Part shown: piece after piece, positions 1 through 12,439 of the stretch
Numbering within the stretch: the first letter of the stretch is position 1
Layout of the letters: the number at the start of each line of letters is the position of its first letter
DNA from: Epiperipatus broadwayi
Taxonomy: Eukaryota; Onychophora; Udeonychophora; Euonychophora; Peripatidae
Reading direction: 5' to 3'
Assembly: GCA_028023455.1 (NCBI GenBank)
Contig: JAQFVV010006199.1
Coordinates: 620,001 to 684,000, forward strand
Length of the DNA: 64,000 bases
Position numbers and translations under genes: made by a program
Notes under the pieces: generated by a model
Told to the model about the DNA's origin: nothing
The model's input: the letters and a program-made list of their open reading frames with translations, nothing else
Database searches by the model: none

Positions 1-144
1 AATAATGTAATTTACTATAATCTGAATGTCTAATATATAGAAAATAGGCTATTATTACGGAAGTTTCCAAACTGTATTAAAAAAAGGTAGTAAATGAAAT
101 GTTGCTTTAAATTGTTAATTTACTATATACAGTGTGCATCCATG

Positions 145-160
145 CACACACACACACACA
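145..160. repeat. (CA)n microsatellite
   Basis: Eight CA units in a row. The rest of 1-1115 is A+T-rich spacer in which I see only this repeat and the tRNA-like stretch at 301-365. Confidence 0.9.
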
Positions 161-300
161 ACTGCACTTAAAATTATTTTTATAATTAAGAAAAAAAAAG
201 TATTTTAAACCTTGAATTTTTTTAATACTTTCAATTATAACTTGCATATTTTTTACAATTTATTTTATATTGTTGGGAATATTGTTAACTAAATCCTATG

Positions 301-365
301 CAGCTTAATACAGTGGTAGAATGAATTAAGAGCTAAAGATTCAGAATCAATTCTCATCTGAAAAA
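301..365 (+). repeat. Decayed tRNA-like SINE fragment
   Basis: An A-box-like stretch (ACAGTGGTAGAATG) is followed about 40 bases later by a B-box-like stretch (GAATCAATTC) and then an A-rich run. The stretches at 36341-36408 and 63165-63225 have a similar arrangement, with 'gagctaaagattc' or 'gggctaaatgtttc' between the boxes. This suggests an old tRNA-derived SINE family. No target duplication is visible, and neither box is intact. Confidence 0.3.
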
Positions 366-1115
366 TTTAAATGGTGAACTTCACTGAAAGTGCATTTAGC
401 ATTAAATTATTAAGAAAAAAGAAACCACTTTTTTATGCAAATGTTTGTAAATTTGAATTACAAAAAACTAAATGGTTTACTTATAGATATTTGGATATCT
501 CATGACTTCCTAAATAATTAATCATAATGATTGCTTTTATTTTTAATTGCATTGAAAATAATTGGCAAAATAAGTATTATGTAGAAGGCAGCCAGAATTC
601 AGAGCATTGATGGAAAGTTGAAGTATTCATAATCTAAATCCACAATAATCAAAACAGCAATATTATGCTTGTAAATAAATAACATAATTTAAATCATCAA
701 ATAATTTCAATTTAAATATAAATGTTACTTTATGTTTAAAAAAAAGATGTAATAAGATATTTTTTAAAAGAAGTTTTAATTCTTTGATTAATTAAATAAC
801 CTTTATTTATGTGAATTTATTTAGCATATAGATAAAACTAATTTAGTGGTTTGTTGTATGAGAGTTCATGTGAAGAGTCGTATAAAATCCAACCATCAGA
901 AATAATAAAATTGATTTGTCATTTGTGGATCTTGAGGTATTTGACATTCTATCTCTGCTCTAAACTATATAACTATTTTTTCTATGAATGAGATAGAATT
1001 ATTGCAAAATAAAATTCATATCACTTCTACATCATGTTTAAAATCTTCATTTATTCATTTTACATCACTTTATTTTGTAGCCATCTTTGTTAGCAGACTG
1101 CTGATTGCATATATG

Positions 1116-1175
1116 CAATCTAATGCTTTTCACTGATGAAGACAATAATCAGAAATCAATATGAAACTTTAATTG
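1116..1175 (+). ncRNA. Diverged hammerhead-like motif, possibly from a Penelope-like element
   Basis: CTGATGA lies at 1133-1139 and GAAA at 1152-1155, followed by T-CA-AT and A1161. That would be a minimal stem III with an AUA cleavage triplet. The inner stem I pairs TTTCA (1128-1132) with TGAAA (1162-1166). The outer part pairs CAATCTAA (1116-1123) with TTAATTG (1169-1175) around one bulged base. Stem II is weak: only two pairs flanked by an A/A mismatch. The order of boxes fits a type I hammerhead of the minimal kind known from Penelope-like elements. Because stem II is poor, this is either a decayed copy or a chance match in A+T-rich DNA. Confidence 0.35.
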
Positions 1176-2528
1176 ATACTGTATTCTAGTTATTGATTTC
1201 TCATATCCATATTGTTCCACATCCTGGATTATTGTTATAACTTGTAAAAATCAGCTTTCTAATCATTTTTCTTGCTTAGTATACTGTCTTAGTTCTGTTA
1301 TATATGATAATAGCCAACAGTGGGTTAATTATCATGAGTCTAATAATTAATTGCCACTGGGAATATTTAAAAAAATATTAATATTGCTAGAATTAAGTAT
1401 AAAAAATTTAGAAATAAAAAAGCAGATTAAATTTATTATTTTTATACATTTGTATTGCAAATAATAGATCCTTAATAGTTATTTTATTACTAACATTTAA
1501 AATGTTGACAAAACAACATCTAAGAATTAAAATTGTGCACAACAAATAATTTATACTATTGTTTATAAATGTACTTACTGGAACCCAAATGTCTTCAAAT
1601 TATTGTTGTTTTTGAATGCTAAGTAAACAAATGAGCCTAATGCTGTTTTTAGTTTATCTAATATATTCCTTGGCATACATTTTATGCATTTATTAGTAAT
1701 GTTAATAATATTAAATTTGAAATAGTTTGTAAAATAATAATAATAGTTAAATTATTATTATTATGAAAGTTGCTACCAAAGTAGCAGGTAAAACTTTGAC
1801 CTATAAACCTTTAGCTTTTGAGTTCAACATGATAATATTGTAATAAATTATTTATCTCTTACTGAATTAATTCTACATAATTATAATTTTATAGTTCTTT
1901 TTTAAAAAGATATACTTAATATAATCACCTTATAATAAATCTTGAATGCAAAATCTGTAATAATTTCTATTAGCTGTTGGTAAAAACCAATATTTTTATA
2001 GTTTGAATATGAATGCTTTTGATCTAAATCTTATTTGGAGTCATAAATATGATTCCATATATTATTAATGTAAAAACATATTAAATAAAGTTTGCATAAA
2101 ATCTTAAAAACATATTTTTATTATAATTTAGTAGATTATTTTTATACAGATTCAATGTCAGTTAATCCATAAATTGATAATCCCCAACTTTCTGTGGTGT
2201 GGATAAAATCACACAAAACTTTATTTTTTTTTAGCTTGAGAAAATTTTCATAATTAACACTTTAAAATTTTATTTTGAAAAAATTAATAAATATAATATA
2301 AACAAAAAATAAACTGATTATAGTTAATTAATTAATTCAGCACCATAATTATTCCCTTATACTTCTGTCTTACTTAATTGACATTGAATTTCATTATTTT
2401 TTTATTTCATCTTAGAAAAAGCAAATAAAAAAAAAGGGAAAATATTATATTTACCGATTTTTGAAAAATACATTTCAGTTGAATATTTGTTATTAATATA
2501 AATGTTATTAAAAACATAATAAAGATAT
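1176..2528. other. A+T-rich spacer, nothing recognised
   Basis: No ORF with coding character, tRNA, tandem array or transposon terminus was seen. Only short A/T runs and small (AAT)n stretches around 1736-1765. Confidence 0.6.
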
Positions 2529-2594
2529 CAAGCATTAGTGGCCTAGCGGTTAGCTCAGCTGCCTTCTTAAGCAGCTGGCCCGGTTATAAATAAA
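2529..2594 (+). repeat. tRNA-derived SINE copy, diverged (same family as 62659-62753)
   Basis: The sequence shares 'gtggcctagcggttagc', which includes the A box TGGCCTAGCGG, with the better preserved copy near the right end of the window. Its 3' half is diverged: CCCGGTTATAAAT replaces the B box region. Similarity of the head to tRNA-Glu/Gly-type sequences suggests a tRNA origin. No clear target duplication. Confidence 0.55.
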
Positions 2595-3400
2595 AATTTT
2601 ATTGCAAAAAAAGGGGTGGTGGTGAAACAATCAGTATTTTTTTTTATTGTAACGGCGCTGCACAGATGAACAAAATATTTTCCAAATGTATATAATTATA
2701 ATTGCTATTAAACATTTAATATATATTTAAGTTTGTCATTATATATCAGAGGTGCACAATAAGGTTGTAAAGATATTAAATGCTAATATATTTATATATA
2801 TTATGATATTTAAATCTGGAAAAAATATTAATCCAGAAAGGCTTTGGAACCAAAACTTTTGCTAAAATATAGTTAAAATTAACCTGACTTTAATCAGACA
2901 AAAATAATTCTTTGATTTAAAATTACGTTACTATTAATCTTTTTTTTTTCATGCTATTTTCCGATTTTTTAATGAGCCTTAGATATTATTTATATTATAT
3001 ATATATTTCAAATAAAAAATATAAATATTTAAAAATCACTTTTAATATTATTTTACTGCTATTGATTTAAAGTAAATATAATTCACTTCTGTATGCCTTT
3101 CATCTGAAGTTATAAATTTTCTCAAAATTCAAAAAACATGATATTTATTTTAAAATATTATTTAATTAAAAATAATGAATACATATTTAATAGTACTTTG
3201 TATGCTTAAAAATGTATTTACTTGATTACATCAAATTATCAAAAAAAAAAAAATACATGGCATAGTTTTACTTAAAAATTGCATTATATAAACGCAAAAT
3301 AAATAAATAAAGGAAGTGGTGAATTTGGTAATATTTCTGAAGAAATTGCATTATAGTTGTTTTAATACTGGAATTTTTTTTTTTATCCAACTACATGTCG

Positions 3401-3403
<3 letters not shown>

Positions 3404-3446
<43 letters not shown>
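3404..3446. repeat. (ATT)n microsatellite
   Basis: About fourteen uninterrupted ATT units. The surrounding interval 2595-4164 is otherwise A+T-rich spacer with homopolymer runs and nothing else I can support. Confidence 0.95.
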
Positions 3447-3448
<2 letters not shown>

Positions 3449-4995
3449 ATGTTCAATATGTTAACTAAAACTACACATATAGTTTATAAATAATAACCAC
3501 AGAAATAATTCAATATACAGTGACAGGATCAGTTCTATATATGAAGTGTCAAAATGGTTGCCTCAGGAGCTAAAATTTCAGTTAGGCACAAAAGGAAGAT
3601 ATATTTTTAAAATATATTTTTTATTAAAATAGTTAAAAAAACATGCTTAATAAAATATTAAAAAATAAAGAAAAATTTTTAATGGAAAAGAATGTCTTCT
3701 TCCCACTTTTCTTTAATTAAAAATTACTCAATCTTGAATTTTTCTTAATAATATTTTAAGTGATAAACATGTATTAATAGAAATGTAAGTAAAAAAGGTA
3801 GAAAAATGATTTGGACTGGAGAGAATGCAACAAAAATAAACAATAATGATTTGGCTATTTCAAAAAAAAAAAATTGGAACTAAATAAAAGAAATTCCCAG
3901 CAATTTTTATTCTTCTGTTGCAAAAAGTTTTGAATTTGACAATTCACCAAAGGCAAGTCTTCCTACTGCCCATGATTTGTATTTTTGAAAAAATCGTTTA
4001 TTCCCATTATTCTATAATTTTGACATTTTTTATTAATAAGTATGCACAGATGAAGCAAAATTTAAAAGGAAAATTTATTTTTAATTAAATTAACTTAATA
4101 ATTAATAATGTAAAAGGAAAACTTAATAATTAAATAGTTATGAGTTATTCTACAGAGAATAAGATTGGTGATGATCATTATCATTTGCATCCATTATAGA
4201 TATATTACAAGATAAGAGTTTTTCCAAATTTAATTCAGTTTCTTCAAAATATAGATTCTTTCTTCACATCACATCAGCAAACTTTCTTATTTCAACCAGA
4301 CATTTTACATGTAGTTTTTTTGTCTTTTACAATATTTTGGGATCTAGTTTGAAATGTCAACTTAATTCTTTGACCAATGACACCTATTTGTTCTCTTATC
4401 TACATATTTCATTTTCAAACCTTTCATGTTACCCCTAACATATTTCTCTGTATGTTTTGTTGAATGATTTGAATTATCACTTTTTCTATTCTTTTAACTA
4501 TCCAAATCTCACATTTAATGCAAGAACTGGTTAAATACATCTATTAAATTTTATATTTTAAAACCCATTTCTTTTAATATTAAATTATTTCTAGAAAAAT
4601 TATTCCATTCAATTTAATTCTATGATTATAAGCTGATCAAAATATTTGTAGTGGTTAATTTATTCAAATACATGATCATCAACTTTTACTTTCTTCTTTT
4701 AAGAAAATCCAACATTACTTTAGTTTTTTTAGCATTATTCTTTAGTCCTACTTTTTGACTTGCAATATTTCCTGAATTTTAGATGTATTAATTGCAAAAA
4801 CAACTGTCATCTTCAACATGTAGATCAATGGTCAGAAAACTATGATTTATGAGTCAAATGTGGCTCTTTGATCCTAATCTCATGGCTCTTTTTATCATGA
4901 TAAACATAAACACATTTTTATTTCCTCTTATAATTTTTGAATAAATATTTTGATAACTCTAGGAGAAAAAGATGTGAATTGCAATATTTTTTTTT

Positions 4996-5097
4996 CATAT
5001 GTCATAGCATCGGCCGAGACGTGAACCCACAACTGTCTGCAATCATCTACTTGCTTGCAAGGCGGTTACGATGAGCTCTCAGCTAACAATGCTTGAC
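4996..5097 (-). repeat. tRNA-derived SINE (family 2)
   Basis: Reading minus: an A-box-like TTAGCTGAGAGCTC, an anticodon-loop-like CTTGCAA, an extended variable region, and a B-box-like GGGTTCACGTCTC, followed by GATGCTATGACATATG and a run of A. The same architecture and 3' sequence recur at 35070-35177 and 53079-53174. The B box here has decayed (TTCACG). It sits inside the hAT element. Confidence 0.65.
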
Positions 5098-5229
5098 ATT
5101 GTTGTTTCTTGAATTCAGAATTATTATAGAATAGTAATTATAGTATATGACAAATATTTAAATATTAAAAATTGTGAATAAATCAAGCTATCAAAGTAAT
5201 TTTTTGTTTCTATTGACTTATCTTTAAGA

Positions 5230-5822
5230 GAAACTAGTCTGAGGATATTGGATCACTAGCTATTAGATAGGTATTTTATGCACAAGCCTTCTGGCATCCA
5301 TTGATTACTCTGGCTTGCAATGAGTGGCACTACTGTATGGAGAGTTTTGCCTGTTTTAAAAACAGTTATAAGAAAGCATAAGCAATGGTGATCATGTGAT
5401 GTTTAGTGGTTTAACACCAATTCTGCCTAATAGAATAATGGTGGCTATGGTTATTAAAGAACCAAAGACACCAAAATATATGGGCCCTAAACTGAGTTCA
5501 AACCTATATAACTATATAAGCTAATGATCTTGGATTGAAAATATTGTGTTTTCAATTTTATTCTCATAGTTTTGTAGTTAAGTAGAGATAAAAGATGGCT
5601 GTTGGAGGGTTGCATTTAATCCTAAAATCTAGGTCCAGTGCTCTCAGATACAAAGCTTTTCATTGATAAAGGCTACAGGCCAGAAACTAGTCTGGGGATA
5701 TTGGATGAGTAGGCACTAGATAGGGATTTTATGCACGAGCCTTCTGGCATCGATTGATTACTCTGGCTTGCACTGAGTAGCACTACTGTATGGAGAGTTT
5801 TGCCTGTTTTAAAATTTTTTAT
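5230..5822 (+). mobile_element. Hammerhead-repeat element, about 1.3 tandem monomers
   Basis: Two copies of the repeat lie head to tail. The GAAACTAGTC ribozyme 3' box ends at 5239 in the first and 5692 in the second, so the monomer is 453 bp, agreeing with 454 bp in the insertion at 48631-49565. The first copy is truncated just upstream of its GAAA box. The second runs out after 'gttttgcctgtttta'. A TATATAAG box lies at 5513-5520. Flanks TTATCTTTAAG and TTATGTTAAG may be a degenerate target duplication. The insertion is nested in the hAT element. No ORF. Confidence 0.75.
5648..5706 (+). ncRNA. Type I hammerhead ribozyme, degenerate core
   Basis: The 3' half is preserved: GAAA, C-TA-GTC (cleavage C at 5692) and the stem I strand TGGGGA-TA-TTGGAT. 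The 5' box reads TTGATAA instead of CTGANGA (5663-5669), which changes two core bases, and the upstream stem I strand has several substitutions. This copy should not be active as it stands. Confidence 0.6.
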
Positions 5823-6960
5823 TTATGTTAAGATGTATACAGATTCTATTATGTTCCATAACTAAACAAATATTCAATTATATCCATAGCCATTCAGAAA
5901 TTCATGTTTTTAGCTTTCTTTGGGATTTATATTAAGGGAGTGGTGGAGATACCTCTTTTCCAGTGGTTCTTTAAAGGGGGGGGGAGATGCCACTTTCCTC
6001 ATGGCTCATTAAAGGAGGCAGAGATGTAAACAAAATGGCTCTTTGTGTTAAAAAGTTTTCCAAATCCTGATCTAGATGATTTAAACAAAATCCATATGTT
6101 TTAATTCTACTAGCTTCTCATGTTAATTTACAAAATATTTCTTATAAACTGCTGCAAAAAGTTTTATCATTCTGTCATACAGTCATATGAATGTTAATCT
6201 TAATATCACTTTTTTTTCACTGCTATTGTATTTTGGAAATATTCTTCAGAATATTACTCTTTATTCTGGATCTATATTTTGGTAAGCTAATGCTTTATTC
6301 ACTATAGAAATATCTTTTTATAATCTACAAATCCAAAGCATAATGACAACTCATAGATTCTTTCTGTAAGTAAACCCAGTATTTGAATATAATCCACTGT
6401 GTTAAAAACACTTTTAAATCAATATTATTTTGACTGGATCCAAAGTTTATTGTAGATAACTATCTTAACAAAAATTTTGTATCCTAGATCTGTATTTTCT
6501 AATTTCTTCTTTATCATTTTTTAAAAATATCTACATTATTATTGCATTTTCAATCATATGGCATATCTTTATTATTTAGACATTTGTTATATAGTTTTGC
6601 TAATAATTTTTTTATTACTTCACCTGCTACTTACAATAATAATTCCATAGCATGGCTCATCTCTTCATTTAAAATAATTGGCTAATCAGATTTGATTGTA
6701 GAATTACTTTGTTTTCTTGTTTTGAATTTTTATATAATATTTTGTAGAATCTTATAGGTGTCATTATGTTCTTTCACTTTTTAATAATACTTTCTTTTTT
6801 TTTTTAATTCTAAAAATACTTTCTTTTCAATATCAATAAGTCATTTTATTCTGTTCTATAATTTTCATTGCGATTTCATAGATATTTTCTTATATTATTA
6901 TTAATTCTTTTTTTGTCATTTACAGAATTCTAGATAAGTATTTTTATACCCCCTTTTTTT

Positions 6961-9900
6961 CTTTACACATTATCTTATCTCAGATAAAAAGTCTTATATG
7001 GATCAAAAAGTTCTACTAAGTTTACATATGTATAACAAACACAGTCAAAGGCAATTTTCCTAGATTGAAAATTTAAAAAAAAAATTTTTGAACAATGTCT
7101 TAAGAATTCTAGTAGTAATTGTTATACAAAAGTTATATTTAAAACAACAAATTATAAAGAAGCTATTATATTATTTGCTAGATCTAAAATCCAAAAATTG
7201 ATTTAATATGTTATGATTTTTTTTTATTCTGTTTTTTATTGCTATACTGTTTTATTTTTCTGCATATTTTAGCTTTATAATTTTTTTTTGTGCTTGTGTT
7301 TTTTAATAAACTTATTTCTTTTAATTAATAAGTACTTTTTGTTATTATTATTCATTACAGTTGTCAATAGACCACTTTAAATGAAGTAGAAAAACAGTGA
7401 AAAAGAAGGCTCAGTTTGTGATAGTTTAAATAGTTTTTTAAAAAATATTTACCCTCTGTCTAAGAATAGCTACATACCCATTTACTGATCAATGTTGGAT
7501 AGTTAGCTATATCTAAACTTCTTGAAAAAAATTATTTGGCTTGGATTTGAGCCCCAGTTCTTATGCTTGGTAGGTAGATCCACCATTTTCAATTTATGAG
7601 GCCATTTCTAAATAATTTTAAAAGATGCAGTTTTTAACATTTGCTTTGGGTGACAAATTGATTAGTCCAGTTCTATGTGATGAAAGCTATTATAATCAGG
7701 CTGGAAGAGAGATGTGAAATGAATGTTCTGCATTGGAGTTTATTGCAAAAAAAAAGTATATAATTTACATGACAAGCTTAATAAATTATCTGCATATAGT
7801 GTAATAAAAACAATTTTCAAAGAATGCTATTTTAAACTCTTCTGTTAAAGAAAGTTACAATATTTTAATATATAATCACTAAAACAGAAATTTTATTTCT
7901 TAATTAAATCATACATATGACCTCCCCCCCATTATCCAGTATAGTACAACTTGCAATTTTTAGATAGAAAACAAATTGTTTAAACATTTTTCAATATACC
8001 TAGGATTCAATTTGTCATTCATGAATGCAGTGGCACTATGGTATATCTAGAACTCTGAGACTGTGAAACTAATGTATATTTTGTTAATTATTATAATTTT
8101 ATTTGTTTTTATAACTATTCATATTTCTAATATATTTAATCTGTAAACATATAAGCAAAATGGTCAAAAATATACCATATTGATATTAAAAGAATGCTAC
8201 AGCATAGCTGTCCTTCCTCCCTGAATATAATACCACATAGCTAAATGTTAAAACATGGATATCTGCCAACTGTTACTTTGATGGTATCTTTTTTTTAACT
8301 TTTCAAAAAAAGAATGTTGTCTTTTTATGCTTTAAGAAAGTAAAAGTCCTTTATTCATCAGTACATTTTTTTTTATTACTTTATACATCTACTCTTTGGA
8401 TTATGACATAAATGATTATAAACAATTGAGCTGTAAACTACAGAATAGATTTCTGATTGTATAAGTGGAAATATGAAGAAGTCATAGACTGCAAAAAGAT
8501 CTATGGCAATATTACAAACTTAGACATGATTAAAAAGTGGATCTCTTTGCGAGATGAATTTTTTTTTTTAAGAGTTTGTATAAGAATATGTACAGATTTT
8601 GAATTGTGAATATTTTTATATACATATTTCTTATCAGAAAGATTATTAATAATTTTTTTGAAAAGGTGAGGAAATGCTAACAATTTTTTTTTTTATATAT
8701 TCTACGTATTTGTATTTCCTCATATAACTTTTTTTTTTCCATATTATATTTTAATTAATTGTTTGAATTAAAAACAACAATATATATATATTAAACAACT
8801 TTTTTCAACATTCTTTTAATAAATAAAAAAATCATTGTAACAATATCCGATATACAATGAATGAATGTTTCATTTTGTCCCCAAGCAGAGACAAATAAAT
8901 TATTGTTGGCAAAAAAAAAAAAAGAGGGGGGAAGAGGGGATGGAAAAATGACATCATTGAACAATGTGTATAATTAGATGACTGAGAAAAGATAATAAAT
9001 AAATAAAAATCCAATAACTTAACAGATTTGCAAAATAAATTTATTTTAATTAAAATATTATGTCACAAATTATTTTTCTCTTACTGTAATGCATCAAAAA
9101 GAAAACTCATAAACTCAATTACTGTTACAAATTATTTTATAGTTTCTTTTTTTTTCTACGATAAAAAAAAAAACCCGTCAAACTGAAGCAACTTGTACAT
9201 TTTTATTACGTGCACATACACACACTTGAAAATTCTAAAATAAATGTTTATGACTTTAAAGACACTATGAACACAATAAACACTTGGTTATCAGCAGATA
9301 TAGCTTGATAAAACTTTCCTCTGACTATTAATAAAAGTTATTACAGAATCTCCGCTTTAAAACTTGATGCAAAACATTAATCCAATATTACGAGGTGCCT
9401 TCTGCACAAGCTCATAATCTCTTTTATTATATCGCGTTTCATTTGATAATCCTTCATAATGAGAATCTATATATTTTTTTTATATTTATCTTTATTAGTT
9501 TTTTTTTTCATTTGTTTTAATATTTTATTACTTTATTAAGCAGTAAACATGGCTGGCTTAGGAGAAAGTAATCAGAAACTACTTGAAAAGTTTATGATTA
9601 GTCAGAAAAAGTTTTATATAGAGAAAAAATTTGTTCTCAAATTAATACTAATATTCAAATTAGTATGGTAAAGAAAAATCTGAAAAAAAAAAGAAGTAGA
9701 ATATGGAGCAAGAAAATCTTTATGTGGTGAAGATAGGAATTGATTACCTTCGCACTGGCATCTTAAAAGTTAATAAAATTATAAGGAGTGAGTTTAGAAA
9801 CTTTCTAGCTATTCTTTAAGTCATATTGTTTTCATTGTAGTCCATTATTGAATATTTTGTAAATAACCAATCAGATAGATAGAAATAATAATAATTGTAT

Positions 9901-10054
9901 TATTAATTATTTAGAAAGTCTGGATATTTGAGCACTCATAGCAGGTTACGCACAACAATATCAATTAATTGACTAAAGTGAGATGAATCATGATCTAACA
10001 ACTTTCAGCTTACAAATCTGCCATTCTATTTATGCTTAACCTATGTAATTTAAC
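6961..10054. other. A+T-rich spacer with one possible SINE relic
   Basis: Mostly homopolymer-rich spacer. At 7537-7602 (minus) there is a tRNA-like stretch with a good B-box match, GGCTCAAATCC, and a nearby GGTGGATC; I treat it as a possible SINE relic only. A short interval at 9720-9775 has more balanced base content, but I recognise no protein similarity in it. Confidence 0.5.
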
Positions 10055-10210
10055 TCAGACAGATTGGTACTGAAAAATTTATAAAAGGTTTTTAGAAATA
10101 GAGACTCCCTCCTAAAAATGAAAGTCATAATTATTCAAACAATGACATTTTCTATAACTTTTTATGGATGACAGAATTGGTATTTGAAGAAGCAAGATAA
10201 AAAAAAATAT
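10055..10210 (+). pseudogene. LINE reverse-transcriptase C-terminal fragment
   Basis: One frame, interrupted by stops, gives RNRDSLLKMKVIIIQ, then FSITFYG, then NWYLKKQDKKK. This matches the segment just after the RT palm/thumb in BovB/RTE-like polyproteins, which has the pattern L.SRDI.L.TK, VFPV.MYGCESW and KK. A similar segment recurs in the next relic at about 11850-11975, so two copies of related elements lie side by side. Only about 50 residues are recognisable. Confidence 0.55.
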
Positions 10211-11439
10211 TAATATTATTGAACTCTATATCAAATTGCTTGCAATTAATATCACTTTGATATGTCTGATACCTTTCAAATCTATGCCTCAAAAGTTAAA
10301 GAAAATAATGTCAAAGAAAAATTTTAGTATCCAGTTCAGGTAGATATTTATAATTTTGCAGACAAGATATACTTTTAGTGATCAATGAGTGAAAAACTAA
10401 AGTCAACAATTGAAAAGCTGAAAATATTTTTAAGCAATATACATCTCTTAATTACCAATATATTTTTGAAACACATAAAGCACTGACTATACACAGGAAT
10501 GTTGCTAGAAGCAATTAACAGGAAACATTTTTTTTTTTAGAAAATGACATTATTATAGCTTTAGTTTTTAGAGAAAACCTGACCTAGAAGAAACTAAAGA
10601 AGCATCCAATAAGTCTAAAAAAAATCCAAAAACTTATCCAAACTCCCTGTGTATATTCTAGACAAAATAAATTGATTAGAAGTTTAGATAAAATTGATAA
10701 TGATCCATACGAACTCTGGATAAAAGTTAGATGAATAAATACAGACATTTGAAAAAGAGTTTGATAAGACAAAATGTTTAGAAAAATCAAAATAGATGGC
10801 AGAAGAAATAGTGATAATTAAGTAAAAAAAAAAAAAATTAATAGATTTTTTAAAAAAAAATTAGCAGCCAAAAGAGACAAAAAACTATATAATAACAACA
10901 TTTATAAAGACTTTGAAAAATTATATAAGCTTGAAAAAAAAGTTTTTGAAAAAATGAATTTGGCAAAATATGATAATGAATAAATTATTATGAAAATAAC
11001 AAAACGTCATGCAGAGATGTACAGAATATATAGAAGAACTACATCAATTAGCAATTTTAATGAGATCAGTTACCATAGCCTAGATATTAATGTTAAAAGA
11101 TAAGACTGCAGGAATTCATATCATGATATCAGAATTTTAATAGAAAATTAAATAAGAAACAATAAAAGTATTGACAAAATTAAATCAATTATTCTGAAAA
11201 AACTCTCCTAGTTATCTATAAATTTGATGAAATTAAATTTACCTTCATATACAATAAAGAAATATTAACAATGTGCAAATTATCTATCAAAATTTTCTCA
11301 TTATGCTGAAAATCATTTAATAGACATTAAAACTTTATATTGAAAAAAAAAAAGTCAGATAAAAACTAGTTTCAGAAAATGTCATTACTGATTGGATAAT
11401 TGAAAAAGCCTATAAATACTAAAAACACTTCAAAATATA

Positions 11440-12100
11440 TTGAGGTTATCCATCCTAAATTATATAATGTTTTATGGAATCAGCATATCAGAGCATCTTA
11501 TTGATCTTATTAAAAATCATTATATGGGTCTATAAGTTAGTTAAAATAACTATAATAAAAAAATAATATATTGGCAAAGGGGCAAAGGGTTTAAAACAGA
11601 ACTGCATATACTCTTTATTCATATTATATGTTGAATATATAATAAAAAAACACCACTATGAATAAAATATAATTCAGGATTGATAGAATATTGAAAACTT
11701 TAGGCATAATGATTAAATCTCTCACTGTTGAAAATGGAAAAAAAAATAAAAATACAAGTTTTAATGAATGATTTAGATACAGAAATCATGGACATATTTT
11801 GATTTTAAAGCAACACACTCATCATACATCTGACAATAAGAAGAACTGCAATGTAAAACTTGGAAAAGACTTTCTTAAAATCGAAGAAAATTATTATTCA
11901 AAGTATATTTCCTATAACTTTCTATGGAGAGAGAAGTTTGATAATGAAAAAACAGAATAGAAAAAATATTGTATAACAGGTCTGTTATATGGTACACAAT
12001 AATATAATGTGTGTGCATATATATATATAAAAAAGTTGAAAGGAAAAGTAGAAATAAACAGACATAATTTTTTTAGATATTTTCTACATTTCATTTGGAA
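11440..12100 (+). pseudogene. BovB/RTE-like LINE reverse transcriptase relic
   Basis: Spread over shifting frames are EHLIDLIKNHYMG (about 11490-11530), GKGxKQ with LFILYVEYIIKK (about 11570-11650), and then NLEKTFLKSKK with FPITFYGERS (about 11855-11930). They appear in the order expected for RT blocks: alpha-helix before the GxRQG motif, the GxRQG-SP-LFN-Y-EYI block, and the YGCESW block. The catalytic YADD region (about 11660-11760) is not readable. Upstream DNA from about 10290 may belong to the same element, but I cannot show it. It is a heavily decayed non-coding relic. Confidence 0.55.
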
Positions 12101-12439
12101 TAAAAATAATAAATAAAAAGTTAAATAACTCTGAATTAAAACAGAATTTTATTGTGAAATAAATATTTTTTAAAAAAAGGTCTAAATAAATAATATTCTG
12201 ATTTTGAAATTTAAAAACAAGCAAGATTTATTTTTGAAATCTTTTAATTAAAACTTGTATAAGTATCTATTTTTTAATTAATGCTTGAATACATTTCTTT
12301 TATCTATTTTTAAAAATCTTTGTAAATTAAACATTCCAAAAGTAACTTTTAATTAAAAGTGCTTTGAAGAAAGTAAAAACATGTACATCACACCTTTGAT
12401 AAAATTTTAAAGTAGTGATGTAAAAAGATTAAAATTGTT

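Larger units (their letters stand above)
4826..6069. mobile_element. hAT-like DNA transposon, non-autonomous, carrying nested insertions
   Basis: The left end begins CAATGGTCAGAAAACT. The right end finishes AGTTTTCCAAATCCTG, whose reverse complement starts CAGGATTTGGAAAACT. These are hAT-style imperfect terminal inverted repeats (CA-G-GG..AAACT type). Eight-base flanks, ATGTAGAT at 4818-4825 and ATCTAGAT at 6070-6077, match at 7 of 8 positions; an 8-bp target duplication is diagnostic of hAT elements. The flanking DNA on both sides is the interrupted RTE relic, which supports the boundaries independently. No transposase ORF is visible. The interior holds a SINE (4996-5097) and a hammerhead-repeat tandem (5230-5822). 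The remaining hAT sequence is short and repeats 'ggctcttt' near both ends. Confidence 0.75.
4165..6960 (-). mobile_element. RTE-type LINE relic, split by a hAT insertion at 4826-6069
   Basis: This is a decayed non-LTR retrotransposon of the same family as 15098-16312, but on the opposite strand. Reading the minus strand, the stretch around 6370-6280 matches the RT segment ending FGFVDY that is seen at 15240-15260, including the nucleotide run 'gagttgtcattatg'. After the interruption, 4825-4165 gives KKTKVM, then RIKL and NNLILKE, and a tail resembling HVRWMDEIRKCAGVM. It ends in a TGAT-rich 3' terminus near 4165-4190, like the TGATGATGAT tail of the other copy. The upstream part (about 6960-6500) shows only weak similarity to the RTE region before the RT core. 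Frameshifts and stops are throughout, so it is not coding. The 5' boundary is uncertain. Confidence 0.7.
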
